64,000 bases of DNA from Streptomyces lydicus (lineage in GTDB: Bacteria; Actinomycetota; Actinomycetes; Streptomycetales; Streptomycetaceae): positions 309,796 to 373,795 of the forward strand of contig NZ_JNZA01000008.1 of the NCBI RefSeq assembly GCF_000717345.1, written 5' to 3'. This document shows positions 47,411-56,701 of the stretch, piece after piece (the stretch's first letter is position 1; the number at the start of each line of letters is the position of its first letter). A program made the translations under genes and the position numbers. Below the pieces are notes generated by a model, which worked only from the letters and a program-made list of their open reading frames with translations, was not told where the DNA came from and searched no databases.

Positions 47411-48955
47411 GTGTTCGATACGCTTTCCGACCGCTTGGCGAGTACTTTCAAAAACCTCCGGGGCAAGGGCCGCCTGAGCGAGGCGGACATCGACGCCACG
47501 GCGCGCGAGATCCGCATCGCGCTGCTCGAAGCAGACGTCGCCCTCCCCGTGGTCCGGGCCTTCATCAAGCAGGTCAAGGAGCGCGCCACCGGCGCCGAGG
47601 TCTCCCAGGCGCTGAACCCCGCCCAGCAGGTCATCAAGATCGTCAACGAGGAGCTCATCGGCATCCTCGGCGGCGAGACCCGGCGCCTGCGCTTCGCCAA
47701 GCAGCCGCCGACCGTGATCATGCTCGCGGGTCTCCAGGGCGCCGGTAAGACCACCCTCGCCGGAAAGCTCGGCCGCTGGCTCAAGAGCCAGGGCCACGCC
47801 CCGCTGCTGGTCGCCTGCGACCTCCAGCGCCCGAACGCCGTCAACCAGCTCCAGGTCGTCTCCGAGCGCGCCGGCGTCGCCTTCTACGGGCCCCAGCCGG
47901 GCAACGGCGTCGGCGACCCGGTGCAGGTGGCCAAGGACTCGATCGAGCACGCGCGCACCAAGCAGCACGACGTCGTCATCGTCGACACCGCCGGCCGCCT
48001 CGGCATCGACGCCGAGATGATGCAGCAGGCCGCGGACATCCGCGACGCGGTCAGCCCCGACGAGGTCCTCTTCGTCGTCGACGCGATGATCGGCCAGGAC
48101 GCGGTCAACACCGCCGAGGCGTTCCGCGACGGCGTCGGCTTCGACGGGGTCGTCCTGTCCAAGCTGGACGGCGACGCCCGAGGCGGTGCCGCGCTCTCCG
48201 TGGCGCACGTCACCGGCAAGCAGATCATGTTCGCCTCCAACGGCGAGAAGCTGGACGACTTCGACGCGTTCCACCCGGACCGCATGGCGTCCCGCATCCT
48301 CGGCATGGGCGACATGCTCAGCCTGATCGAGAAGGCCGAGCAGACCTTCAGCCAGGCCGAGGCCGAGAAGATGGCGGCCAAGCTGGCGAAGGGCCCCAAG
48401 GAGTTCACGCTCGACGACTTCCTGGCCCAGATGGAGCAGGTCCGCAAGATGGGCTCCATCTCCAAGCTGCTCGGCATGCTGCCCGGCATGGGCCAGATGA
48501 AGGAGCAGATCAACAACCTCGACGAGCGCGAGGTGGACCGCACCGCCGCCATCATCAAGTCGATGACCCCGGCCGAGCGTGCCGAACCGACGATCATCAA
48601 CGGCTCGCGGCGGGCCCGTATCGCCAAGGGTTCCGGCGTCGACGTCAGCATGGTCAAGAGCCTCGTCGAGCGGTTCTTCGAGGCCCGCAAGATGATGTCG
48701 AAGATGGCCCAGGGCGGCATGCCCGGCATGCCCGGGATGCCCGGCATGGGCGGCGGTCCTCGCAAGAAGAAGCAGGTCAAGCAGGCCAAGGGCAAGCGCA
48801 AGAGCGGCAACCCGATGAAGCGCAAGGCCGACGAGGAGGCCGCGGCCGCCCGCCGCGAGGCCGCCCAGGCCGGCAACCCGCTGGGCCTGCCGCAGGGCGA
48901 CCAGGCCCCGCAGAACTTCGAACTCCCCGAGGAGTTCAAGAAGTTCATGGGCTGA
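47411..48955 (+). CDS. ffh: signal recognition particle protein Ffh
   Basis: A 514-residue SRP54 GTPase. The N domain (SDRLASTFKNLRGKGRLSEA) precedes the G domain with LQGAGKTTLAGKLGRW, DTAGRLGIDAEMM and SKLDGDARGGAAL, and a Met-rich M domain (KLLGMLPGMGQM, SRRARIAKGSGVDVSMV). The tail contains a MPGM/GMPGM repeat, a Lys-rich stretch and an acidic end. Ffh binds signal peptides and the 4.5S RNA, which is not in this window, and docks with FtsY (38260). GTG at 47411 begins MFDTLSDRL, the family start. Confidence 0.97.
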   Translation: MFDTLSDRLASTFKNLRGKGRLSEADIDATAREIRIALLEADVALPVVRAFIKQVKERATGAEVSQALNPAQQVIKIVNEELIGILGGETRRLRFAKQPPTVIMLAGLQGAGKTTLAGKLGRWLKSQGHAPLLVACDLQRPNAVNQLQVVSERAGVAFYGPQPGNGVGDPVQVAKDSIEHARTKQHDVVIVDTAGRLGIDAEMMQQAADIRDAVSPDEVLFVVDAMIGQDAVNTAEAFRDGVGFDGVVLSKLDGDARGGAALSVAHVTGKQIMFASNGEKLDDFDAFHPDRMASRILGMGDMLSLIEKAEQTFSQAEAEKMAAKLAKGPKEFTLDDFLAQMEQVRKMGSISKLLGMLPGMGQMKEQINNLDEREVDRTAAIIKSMTPAERAEPTIINGSRRARIAKGSGVDVSMVKSLVERFFEARKMMSKMAQGGMPGMPGMPGMGGGPRKKKQVKQAKGKRKSGNPMKRKADEEAAAARREAAQAGNPLGLPQGDQAPQNFELPEEFKKFMG

Positions 48956-48980
48956 TCCGCCACGCGGAACAGGAATTCCC

Positions 48981-49015
48981 GGACCCCCGGCCACACCCTC
49001 CGTGGCCGGGGGTCC
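48981..49015. terminator. bidirectional terminator after ffh
   Basis: Perfect 14-bp arms GGACCCCCGGCCAC / GTGGCCGGGGGTCC enclose a 7-nt loop between convergent ffh and the methyltransferase gene. Confidence 0.85.
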
Positions 49016-49030
49016 GCGTACGTGCGCCGG

Positions 49031-49885
49031 CTACCGCGTCCGCGCGATCAGATAGCGGAAGACATTCGCCATCCAGACCGTCCCGTCCGCCTGCTGGTAC
49101 GGATGCAGCGCCTCGGCCAGCTCCTTCTCCACCTGCCGCTGCTCGGCCGCCTCCAGCGCCGCGTCGAACAGCCCCGTCGACAGCAGGCCGCGCACCGCGC
49201 TCGCCATGTCGGCGTACCCGAACGGGCAGGACACCCGCCCCGACCCGTCCGGCCGCAGCCCGGCCCGCTCCGCCAGTTCCTCCAGGTCGTCCCGGTCGCT
49301 GAGCCGCCACCCGGAGAAGCCCATCGAAGGCTCGGCCAGCCGCCGCGCCACCTGGAGCACCCCGGCCGTCGCGCACCGCTCCACCGGGCCCCAGCCGCCC
49401 AGCACCACCGCGCTGCCGCGCTCCGCGAGCCCCACCGCCGTGGCCAGCGACACCGTCAGCCCCTCGACACTGCTCACACAGCCCACCGGGTGGAAGGCCG
49501 TGATCACGTTGAAGGCCGCCTCCCCGGACGCCGCGGCCTCCAGCCCGCCGCTGACCACCCGGGTGTGCTCCGGCATCCCGTCCGGCGTGAGCCGCTCGCG
49601 CGCCAGCTCCAGCCGGGATTCGTCGGCATCGACGCCACTGACCTGCGCCCCGCGCGCCGCGGCGAGCAGCAGCGCCAGGCCGGAGCCGCAGCCGAGCCCC
49701 AGCAGCCGGGTGCCGGGCCCGACCCCCAGCCGGTCGTACGCGGCCTCGTACAGCGGTACCAGCATCCGCTCCTGGATCTCGGCCCAGTCACGGGTGCGGG
49801 CCCGCGACCCGGGCGGCGCGGGCGGACGGTCGCAGTGCATGGGTCCGGAGTTCGGAAGCTGGTGCCGCACGAGCGTGGGTGACAT
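49031..49885 (-). CDS. SAM-dependent methyltransferase
   Basis: A 284-residue class I methyltransferase. Motif I is LLGLGCGSGLALLLAA, with motif-II-like VSGVDADESRLELARERL and GVLQVARRLAEPSMGFSGW later. The C-terminal part (LAEALHPYQQADGTVWMANV) matches streptomycete proteins located beside ffh. The substrate is unknown. ATG at 49885 is chosen because AGGGGCG lies 6 nt upstream. The neighbours do not explain the function. Confidence 0.82.
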   Translation of the reverse strand: MSPTLVRHQLPNSGPMHCDRPPAPPGSRARTRDWAEIQERMLVPLYEAAYDRLGVGPGTRLLGLGCGSGLALLLAAARGAQVSGVDADESRLELARERLTPDGMPEHTRVVSGGLEAAASGEAAFNVITAFHPVGCVSSVEGLTVSLATAVGLAERGSAVVLGGWGPVERCATAGVLQVARRLAEPSMGFSGWRLSDRDDLEELAERAGLRPDGSGRVSCPFGYADMASAVRGLLSTGLFDAALEAAEQRQVEKELAEALHPYQQADGTVWMANVFRYLIARTR

Positions 49886-50428
49886 CGATAGCGCCCCTAT
49901 TCGCCGAAAACCGAAGCTGTGCCGTACCGGTCGCCCCCGTTGTTCGCGCCGTGTGCGCCCCCGAATCCAGACAACTGCGCATCCGTCCGGGCGTCCAGAG
50001 GGTGCGCCGGGGTTGTCTCCCGCGCGCCCCCGTATGCGCCGGGCCCGCTCCCTGGAGCGCCGTTCCAGGGTGCCCCGGCCGGTGCGGTTCCGCCACGCCA
50101 ACGCACGCCCTCCGGCCACTCCGCGCGCCCCCGGCCCCGCCTTCGTCGACCCCGTCCGACGGGCCTACGGTGGAGACGGGCCGGTGCCGGCGGGCACAGC
50201 TTTCCGCCGTACCATCGCCGCGGTGATCGTCGGAGCGGCATACGACCGGCTACGCCATGCGGCGTACGCGGGGATACGTACCGGCTTGCGGGCACATGAG
50301 CGTCTTCTGCGCAAATCGACGCACCAGGCCCTCGGCACGGCCCATGACCAGAAACTGACTGGTACGTGCAAATTATTTGGGATGGCCCGGAATCGGAACA
50401 CTGGGCGACCCCGGCTCGTTGTCACGAC
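49886..50428. other. 543-bp gap between divergent genes
   Basis: I find no gene I can support. Open frames exist on both strands but lack ribosome sites and family matches. Features are a 6-bp hairpin TACGCC-ATGC-GGCGTA (50251-50266) and an A/T-rich patch at 50360-50385 (CAAATTATTTGGG) that is probably the promoter area of the SprT-like gene. Confidence 0.5.
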
Positions 50429-51019
50429 GTGAGCACGACACCGCCTGTTCTCGCCGCCGAGCTGGCGCTCGCCTGGGCCGATATTCAACGGCACCACCCC
50501 GAGCTGCCGGATCTGGCCGCGCCCGAGTCCCTGATCGGAGAGTCCTCGTCCGCCTGTGGCGCCGAGCTCTCCTTCGAACGGCTGCTCCACGAGGCAGTCC
50601 ACGGCATCGCCGCCGCCCGCGGCGTCCGCGACACCTCCAGGGCTGGCCGCTACCACAACCGCAGGTTCCTGACGATCGCCGAGGAGCTGGGCCTGGACCA
50701 CGCCGACGAGCCGCACCCCAGCAGCGGCTTCTCGCTGGTCACGCTCAACCCCGAAGCCAGGAGGCGCTACCGGCCCACCATCGAGCGGCTCGCCAGAGCC
50801 CTCAAGGCGCACACCGCCGCGACCGCCACGGACACCGCCCGCAGCTTCCGGGGCCCGGCCGCCCGGCACGGCTCCTCCGGAGGCGGCGTTCGCGTCAAGG
50901 CCGTCTGCGACTGCGGCCGCAACGTCCGCGTCGTACCGTCCGTCCTCGCCCAGGCGCCGATCGTCTGCGGCGGCTGCGGCAAGCCCTTCCGGATCCCCGA
51001 GGTGGCCGCGGTCGGCTGA
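50429..51019 (+). CDS. SprT-like zinc metallopeptidase-type protein
   Basis: A 196-residue protein. [16 protein letters not shown] contains the zinc-protease motif HExxH (HEAVH), followed by [15 protein letters not shown], as in SprT/SPRTN-like proteins where a third ligand lies downstream. The C-terminal zinc ribbon is [10 protein letters not shown]...[11 protein letters not shown]. SprT-like proteins act on DNA-bound proteins in eukaryotes; bacterial members are little known. GTG at 50429 is the best start. It lies 155 bp upstream of rpsP. This identification rests on motif order and would benefit from structural comparison. Confidence 0.7.
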   Translation: MSTTPPVLAAELALAWADIQRHHPELPDLAAPESLIGESSSACGAELSFERLLHEAVHGIAAARGVRDTSRAGRYHNRRFLTIAEELGLDHADEPHPSSGFSLVTLNPEARRRYRPTIERLARALKAHTAATATDTARSFRGPAARHGSSGGGVRVKAVCDCGRNVRVVPSVLAQAPIVCGGCGKPFRIPEVAAVG

Positions 51020-51174
51020 CCCGGGGGCGTGTGGCACAATGGCTAGCTGTACTCGACAGTCGCACAGGACCCCTCTCTCCTCCGGCTGACGCGTCCATCG
51101 GGCACCCGAGTACCGCAACCCCACGTGGCATCTCGTTGTGCCCAACCACGTCAAGACCAGGAGACACCACTCCC

Positions 51175-51615
51175 GTGGCAGTCAAGATCAAGCTGAAGCG
51201 TCTGGGCAAGATCCGTGCGCCTCACTACCGCATCGTCGTCGCCGACTCCCGTACCCGCCGTGACGGCCGGGCCATCGAGGAGATCGGCCTGTACCACCCG
51301 GTGCAGAACCCCTCGCGCATCGAGGTTGACTCCGAGCGTGCCCAGTACTGGCTGAGCGTCGGCGCGCAGCCGACCGAGCCCGTCATGGCCATCCTCAAGG
51401 TCACCGGTGACTGGCAGAAGTTCAAGGGTCTGCCCGCCCCGGCGCCCATGAAGGTCGCCGAGCCGAAGGCCGACAAGCGCGCCCTCTTCGAGGCTGCCGC
51501 CAAGGCTTCCGGTGACGAGCCGAAGGGTGAGGCCATCACCCCGAAGGCGAAGAAGGCCGACAAGAAGGCGGACGAGGCTGCGGCCGAGTCCACCTCTGAG
51601 TCGACCGAGGCCTGA
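51175..51615 (+). CDS. rpsP: 30S ribosomal protein S16
   Basis: A 146-residue S16: [51 protein letters not shown]. The first 85 residues are the conserved protein; the remaining Lys/Ala/Glu-rich tail is the extension usual in actinobacteria. GTG at 51175 follows AGGAGACACCACTCCC. First gene of rpsP-khpA-rimM-trmD-rplS. Confidence 0.97.
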   Translation: MAVKIKLKRLGKIRAPHYRIVVADSRTRRDGRAIEEIGLYHPVQNPSRIEVDSERAQYWLSVGAQPTEPVMAILKVTGDWQKFKGLPAPAPMKVAEPKADKRALFEAAAKASGDEPKGEAITPKAKKADKKADEAAAESTSESTEA

Positions 51616-51617
51616 GC

Positions 51618-51857
51618 ATGCTCGAGGAAGCCCTCGAGCACCTCGTCAAGGGCATCGTCGACAACCCCGATGACGTGCAGGTAGCCTCGCGCACCCTGCG
51701 CCGCGGGCGGGTGCTGGAGGTCCGGGTCCACCCCGACGACCTCGGCAAGGTGATCGGCCGCAACGGCCGCACCGCCCGCGCGCTGCGGACCGTCGTCGGC
51801 GCCATCGGTGGCCGTGGCATCCGCGTCGACCTCGTCGACGTGGACCAGGTCCACTGA
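51618..51857 (+). CDS. khpA: KH-domain RNA-binding protein KhpA
   Basis: A 79-residue single KH-domain protein: VKGIVDNPDDVQVASRTL and the GxxG loop in VIGRNGRTARALRTVV. KhpA dimers or KhpA-KhpB complexes bind RNA and affect division genes in Gram-positives. It starts 2 bp after the rpsP stop and is translated from the same mRNA. Confidence 0.94.
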   Translation: MLEEALEHLVKGIVDNPDDVQVASRTLRRGRVLEVRVHPDDLGKVIGRNGRTARALRTVVGAIGGRGIRVDLVDVDQVH

Positions 51858-51941
51858 CAAGTTGAACACCGGCTCGGGCCGGGGAGGGCTTTCGAGCCGT
51901 CCCCGGCCCGTTGCCGTGGACCGCACAGAAGGAATTGCGCA

Positions 51942-52487
51942 GTGCAGCTGGTAGTTGCCCGAATCGGTCGCGCCCACGGCATCAAGGGCGAGGTCACCGT
52001 AGAGGTCCGCACCGACGAGCCCGAGCTGCGGCTCGCTCCGGGAGCCGTCCTCGCCACCGAACCGTCCTCCGTCGGTCCGCTGACCATCACGACCGGCCGG
52101 GTGCACAGCGGCAGGCTGCTGCTGCGCTTCGAGGGCGTCGGCGACCGCACGGCCGCCGAGGCGCTGCGCAACACCCTGCTGATCGCGGAGGTCGACCCCG
52201 AGGAGGTCCCCGAGGACCCCGAGGAGTTCTACGACCACCAGTTGATCGACCTCGACGTCGTCACCCGCGACGGCACCGCCGTCGGCCGGATCCGCGAGGT
52301 CTCCCACCTGCCGTACCAGGACCTGCTGATCGTCGAGCGGCCCGACGGCAGCGAGGTGATGATCCCGTTCGTCGCCGAGATCGTCCCGGAGATCGACCTG
52401 GAGGAGCAGCGGGCGGTCATTGATCCGCCGCCCGGCCTCCTCGACGAGAGCCAGGCCGAGGTCGCCTCCAGCCGCGAGGACAGCTGA
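51942..52487 (+). CDS. rimM: 16S rRNA processing protein RimM
   Basis: A 181-residue 30S maturation factor that binds S19. RimM N domain: [22 protein letters not shown]-barrel domain: [21 protein letters not shown] and [18 protein letters not shown] at 51942 follows GAAGGAATTGCGCA. The stop overlaps the trmD start by one base (TGATG). Confidence 0.95.
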   Translation: MQLVVARIGRAHGIKGEVTVEVRTDEPELRLAPGAVLATEPSSVGPLTITTGRVHSGRLLLRFEGVGDRTAAEALRNTLLIAEVDPEEVPEDPEEFYDHQLIDLDVVTRDGTAVGRIREVSHLPYQDLLIVERPDGSEVMIPFVAEIVPEIDLEEQRAVIDPPPGLLDESQAEVASSREDS

Positions 52488-53296
52488 TGCGGCTCGACAT
52501 CGTCACGATCTTCCCCGAGTACCTCGAACCGCTGAACGTCTCCCTCGTCGGCAAGGCCCGGGCCCGCGGACAGCTCGACGTACGCATCCACGACCTGCGG
52601 CAATGGGCCCACGACAAGCACAACACCGTCGACGACACCCCCTACGGCGGCGGCCCCGGCATGGTCATGAAGCCCGAGCCCTGGGGCGAGGCGCTCGATG
52701 CGGTGCTGGCGTCCGGCGAGGGTGAACCGGTCGTCGTGGTCCCCACTCCCAGCGGTGAGCCGTTCACCCAGCAGCTCGCCGTGGAACTCTCCGCCAAGCC
52801 CTGGCTGGTGTTCACCCCGGCCCGCTACGAAGGCATCGACCGCCGTGTCATCGAGGAGTACGGCGACCGCCTCGACGTCCGAGAGGTCTCCATCGGCGAC
52901 TACGTCCTGGCCGGCGGCGAGGCCCCGGTACTGGTCATGGTCGAGGCCGTGGCCCGGCTGCTGCCCGGCGTCCTCGGTAACGCCGCCTCCCACCAGGACG
53001 ACTCCTTCGCCCCCGGCGCGATGGCCGACCTCCTGGAAGGCCCCGTCTACACCAAGCCCCCGGAGTGGCGCGGCCGTACGATCCCGGAGGTGCTGGTCAG
53101 CGGCCACCACGGCAAGATCGCCCGCTGGCGCCGCGACGAGGCGTTCCGCCGCACCGACCGCAACCGGCCCGATCTGATCGAGCGCGCCGACCCCGCCGCC
53201 TTCGACAAACACGACCGCGCGATCCTCGCGGCACTGGGCTGGTCACCGCGCGAGGACGGCCGATTTGGGCGTACGAGCGAGGCCGTGGAAGAATAG
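52487..53296 (+). CDS. trmD: tRNA (guanine37-N1)-methyltransferase
   Basis: A 269-residue SPOUT enzyme that methylates G37 of tRNAs reading codons with a 3' purine, protecting against frameshifts. Knot motifs are [18 protein letters not shown] and [20 protein letters not shown], and [16 protein letters not shown] is the N-terminal signature. ATG overlaps the rimM stop. Full length. Confidence 0.97.
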   Translation: MRLDIVTIFPEYLEPLNVSLVGKARARGQLDVRIHDLRQWAHDKHNTVDDTPYGGGPGMVMKPEPWGEALDAVLASGEGEPVVVVPTPSGEPFTQQLAVELSAKPWLVFTPARYEGIDRRVIEEYGDRLDVREVSIGDYVLAGGEAPVLVMVEAVARLLPGVLGNAASHQDDSFAPGAMADLLEGPVYTKPPEWRGRTIPEVLVSGHHGKIARWRRDEAFRRTDRNRPDLIERADPAAFDKHDRAILAALGWSPREDGRFGRTSEAVEE

Positions 53297-53430
53297 GCCG
53301 CTGTTGTCTGCGTCCGGCGCGCGCCCCTGCCACAGGGGGAACGACGTCCGCCCGACGAGACGGCATCCGAACATCCTCTTTTCGATATCCCGTTGATGAC
53401 CTGTGGCATCAACGAAGAAAGCAGTGGGTC

Positions 53431-53778
53431 ATGCACCTTCTCGACTCCGTCGACGCCGCGTCGCTGCGCAGCGACATCCCGGCCTTCCGCCCGGGTGACA
53501 CCATCAACGTCCACGTCCGCGTCATCGAGGGCAACCGCTCCCGTGTGCAGCAGTTCAAGGGCGTTGTCATCCGCCGCCAGGGCGCCGGTGTGCGCGAGAC
53601 CTTCACGGTCCGCAAGGTCAGCTTCTCCGTCGGCGTCGAGCGCACCTTCCCCGTGCACACCCCGATCGTCGAGAAGATCGAGCTCGTGACCCGCGGTGAC
53701 GTCCGTCGCGCCAAGCTGTACTACCTGCGCGAGCTGCGCGGCAAGGCTGCCAAGATCAAGGAGAAGCGCGAGCGCTGA
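53431..53778 (+). CDS. rplS: 50S ribosomal protein L19
   Basis: A 115-residue L19: [62 protein letters not shown] at 53431; a ribosome site is weak (GAAGAAAG). The 134-bp gap after trmD has no gene and may hold a separate promoter. Confidence 0.96.
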   Translation: MHLLDSVDAASLRSDIPAFRPGDTINVHVRVIEGNRSRVQQFKGVVIRRQGAGVRETFTVRKVSFSVGVERTFPVHTPIVEKIELVTRGDVRRAKLYYLRELRGKAAKIKEKRER

Positions 53779-53874
53779 GCCGAGCGGTTCCCGGGCCCGA
53801 TTTTTTGCGCCCGGGCAACGCAAAGCCCCTCTCGCGTCCGGTGTCCGGACTTGGCCGGATAGGCTCTGGGCCCG

Positions 53875-54624
53875 ATGGACACCGACGTACAACTCACGGA
53901 GCGCGATCCCTCTCCCGCCCCCGACCAGGGGCCGGAGCAGGGGTCGCGCTTCGCGCGTTTCACCGCCCGTCCGGCCGGGCTGCGCCACCGGCCGGTCACC
54001 CTGCTCGCGCTGTGCCTGGCCTTCGTGCTGCTGCTCAGCGCATTCGTCGCGCAGCCCTTTCTGATCCCCAGCTCCTCCATGGAGAACACCCTGCAGATCG
54101 GGGACCGGGTGCTGGTCAACAAGCTGGCGTACCGTTTCGGCACCGAGCCGGCGCGGGGCGACGTGGTGGTGTTCGACGGCACCGGGTCTTTCGTTCACAG
54201 GGAGCAGGGGGAGAATCCCGTCACTGGGCTGCTGCGTGCGACCGGCGCGGCGCTGGGCCTGGCCCGGCCCGCCGAGACCGACTACGTCAAGCGCGTGATC
54301 GGCATCGGCGGCGACCATGTGACCTGCTGCGACCAACGGGGGCGGATCGAAGTGAACGGTGAGGCCGTGCGCGAGGGCTATCTCCATCCCGGGGACGCGC
54401 CGTCCTCGGTGACGTTCGACATCGTGGTGCCCGAGGGGAAGCTGTGGGTCATGGGCGATCACCGTGCCCGGTCCAGCGACTCCCGCGACCACCTCGGCGA
54501 CCCGGGCGGCGGCACGGTCCCCGTCGACAAGGTCATCGGCCGCGCGGACCTGATCACCTGGCCAGTCAGCCGCTGGCGCACGCTGTCCGCCCCGATACCC
54601 GCCGCGGCAGGCTCCCGTGGGTAG
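53875..54624 (+). CDS. sipW: type I signal peptidase, first of four
   Basis: A 249-residue membrane peptidase that removes signal peptides from Sec and Tat exported proteins. One membrane helix (VTLLALCLAFVLLLSAFVA) precedes the catalytic Ser68 in IPSSSMENTL; the general base Lys139 is in YVKRVIGIGGD. VMGDHRARSSDSR is box E. No C-terminal membrane helix. The symbol follows the S. coelicolor sipW-X-Y-Z order by position and is tentative. TAGGCT ends 9 nt before ATG, so the mRNA may be nearly leaderless. The stop overlaps the next gene by 8 bp. Confidence 0.93.
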   Translation: MDTDVQLTERDPSPAPDQGPEQGSRFARFTARPAGLRHRPVTLLALCLAFVLLLSAFVAQPFLIPSSSMENTLQIGDRVLVNKLAYRFGTEPARGDVVVFDGTGSFVHREQGENPVTGLLRATGAALGLARPAETDYVKRVIGIGGDHVTCCDQRGRIEVNGEAVREGYLHPGDAPSSVTFDIVVPEGKLWVMGDHRARSSDSRDHLGDPGGGTVPVDKVIGRADLITWPVSRWRTLSAPIPAAAGSRG

Positions 54625-55729
54625 CCGCGGGCGCCCCCGCCACGGGCGGCAGGGCGAGGACGGGCCGGAGCGCGACGGACAGGGCGCGTACGGCGACGGC
54701 GCGGGCGCGTACGACGGTGCGCCGGCGCCCGGAGACGCCCGCGAGCCCGACGGCCGCGGCGGCGGAACGACGCCCCGCCGGCCCCCGACCGGCGGACGGG
54801 CCGAGCGGCGGCGCCAGGCCAAGCGCATCAAGCGCCGCAGGCAGCGCTCCTACATCAAGGAAATCCCCATCCTTGTCGGTGTGGCGCTGGCCATCGCCCT
54901 GGTGCTGAAGACCTTCCTGGTCCAGGCGTTCGTCATCCCGTCCGGCTCCATGGAGCAGACGATCAGGATCGGCGACCGGGTGCTGGTCGACAAGCTCACC
55001 CCGTGGTTCGGCTCCAAGCCCGAACGCGGCGATGTCGTCGTCTTCAAGGACCCCGGGGGCTGGCTCAAGGGCGAACAGCAGCAGCCCACCGGGGACGGCG
55101 GCGCCTTCCAGCCCGTCAAGGACGCCATGACCTTCATCGGGCTGCTGCCGTCGGCCGACGAGCAGGACCTGATCAAGCGCGTGGTGGCGGTCGGCGGCGA
55201 CACCGTCAAGTGCTGCGACAAGCAGGGCCGGGTCACCGTCAACGGCAACCCGCTGACCGAACCGTATGTCCACCCGGGCAACCCGCCCTCCACGCTGAAG
55301 TTCACCGTGAACGTCCCCACCGGGCGGATCTTCGTGATGGGTGACCACCGTTCGGACTCCGCGGATTCGCGCTTCCACCTGGACGAGCCGTACCGTGGCA
55401 CGGTCTCGGAGGACAGTGTCGTGGGCCGCGCCGTGGTGATCGCCTGGCCGTTCAGCCACTGGCGGCGCCTCGAAGAGCCCGACACATTTGCGACCGTCCA
55501 CGACGCGCCGGGAGCCAAGGCGTCGGCGGCGGGTGTGCCGCATAGGCTGTCACCCGAGAGTTTGACCGTACTCCCGACCCCTGCGGAACTCCCGCTCGTT
55601 ATGGGAGTGGTGGGCCTGCACCGGTTGACGGGTGGGCGAGTCCGTGGAGTGAGGAGCAGATGTGGGGGACTTGGCGGTCGGCGCGCGGTCCGGAACCGAA
55701 GAGCCCGAAGAGCCGGCAGGGCGCGGTGA
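54617..55729 (+). CDS. sipX: type I signal peptidase, second of four
   Basis: A 370-residue enzyme with a long Gly/Arg/Asp-rich cytosolic N terminus (residues 1-75), a membrane helix (IPILVGVALAIALVLKTF), catalytic Ser111 in IPSGSMEQTI and Lys187 in LIKRVVAVGGD. VMGDHRSDSADSR is present. A C-terminal hydrophobic stretch (LPLVMGVVGL) may be a second membrane segment. The final 23 residues overlap sipY in another frame (68 bp), are Arg/Gly-rich and probably not conserved. Symbol by position, tentative. Confidence 0.9.
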   Translation: MGSRGRPRHGRQGEDGPERDGQGAYGDGAGAYDGAPAPGDAREPDGRGGGTTPRRPPTGGRAERRRQAKRIKRRRQRSYIKEIPILVGVALAIALVLKTFLVQAFVIPSGSMEQTIRIGDRVLVDKLTPWFGSKPERGDVVVFKDPGGWLKGEQQQPTGDGGAFQPVKDAMTFIGLLPSADEQDLIKRVVAVGGDTVKCCDKQGRVTVNGNPLTEPYVHPGNPPSTLKFTVNVPTGRIFVMGDHRSDSADSRFHLDEPYRGTVSEDSVVGRAVVIAWPFSHWRRLEEPDTFATVHDAPGAKASAAGVPHRLSPESLTVLPTPAELPLVMGVVGLHRLTGGRVRGVRSRCGGLGGRRAVRNRRARRAGRAR

Positions 55730-56651
55730 GACCCCGCAGCCGGTGGTGAGTTCCGTGCATCGGTCACGATCAGAGTCACAGACGGAGCCGCCGGGCTCGG
55801 TGCCGTTGGACAAGCCCGGCACTTCCGGCACGTCCGACACGTTGGGCACAGCACCGGGCGAGGAGGCGGGCGGCAGGATGAAGAAGGCCAAGAAGCCGCG
55901 TGCCTTCTGGAAAGAGCTGCCGATCCTCATCGGTATCGCCCTGCTCCTCGCGTTGCTGATCAAGACGTTCCTGGTGCAGGCGTTCTCCATCCCCTCCGAC
56001 TCGATGCAGGACACCCTGCAGCGCGGGGACCGGGTGCTGGTCGACAAGCTGACGCCTTGGTTCGGCTCCAAGCCCCAACGCGGCGAGGTCGTCGTCTTCC
56101 ACGACCCGGGCGGCTGGCTGAACGAAACCCCCACCCCTGAGCCGAACCCGGTCCAGAAGGTCCTCAGCTTCATCGGCCTGATGCCCTCGGCCGAGGAGAA
56201 GGACCTGATCAAGCGGGTCATCGCGGTCGGCGGCGACACCGTCGAGTGCCACGGCAGCGGGCCGGTCAAGGTCAACGGCAAGGCGCTCAAGGAGGGCTCG
56301 TACGTCTTCCCCGGCGCCACCCCGTGCGGTGACCGTGCCTTCGGCCCGATCCACGTCCCCAAGGGGCGGATCTGGGTGATGGGCGACCACCGTGACGACT
56401 CCCTCGACTCCCGTTACCACCAGAACCTCAAGGGCAACGGCACGGTCTCGGAGAACGAGGTCGTCGGCCGGGCGTTCACCATCGCCTGGCCCATCAACCG
56501 CTGGGCGACCCTGCCGGTACCGGACACTTTCGACCAGCCCGGGATCAACAAGGCAATGGCGGCGGCTCCGGCCGCCCTCGGGCTGGCCGGCGCGCTGCCG
56601 ATCGTGATGTGGCGCCGCCGGAGGCTGACCGCGGGGCGTAACCCCAGGTAA
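55662..56651 (+). CDS. sipY: type I signal peptidase, third of four
   Basis: A 329-residue enzyme with a disordered N terminus (1-80), membrane helix (LPILIGIALLLALLIKTFLV), catalytic Ser114 in IPSDSMQDTL and Lys184 in LIKRVIAVGGD. A C-terminal helix (AAPAALGLAGALPIVMW) ends in RRRR. It closely resembles sipX (shared DRVLVDKLTPWFGSKP and VVVF blocks), suggesting tandem duplication. GTG at 55662 follows GAGGAGCAGAT, a strong site inside the end of sipX. Symbol tentative. Confidence 0.92.
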   Translation: MGDLAVGARSGTEEPEEPAGRGETPQPVVSSVHRSRSESQTEPPGSVPLDKPGTSGTSDTLGTAPGEEAGGRMKKAKKPRAFWKELPILIGIALLLALLIKTFLVQAFSIPSDSMQDTLQRGDRVLVDKLTPWFGSKPQRGEVVVFHDPGGWLNETPTPEPNPVQKVLSFIGLMPSAEEKDLIKRVIAVGGDTVECHGSGPVKVNGKALKEGSYVFPGATPCGDRAFGPIHVPKGRIWVMGDHRDDSLDSRYHQNLKGNGTVSENEVVGRAFTIAWPINRWATLPVPDTFDQPGINKAMAAAPAALGLAGALPIVMWRRRRLTAGRNPR

Positions 56652-56701
56652 GGTGCCGTCCCGGATCTTCGACGCGGCCGGTCCGCGGGGTGGGAGCTGG
56701 G

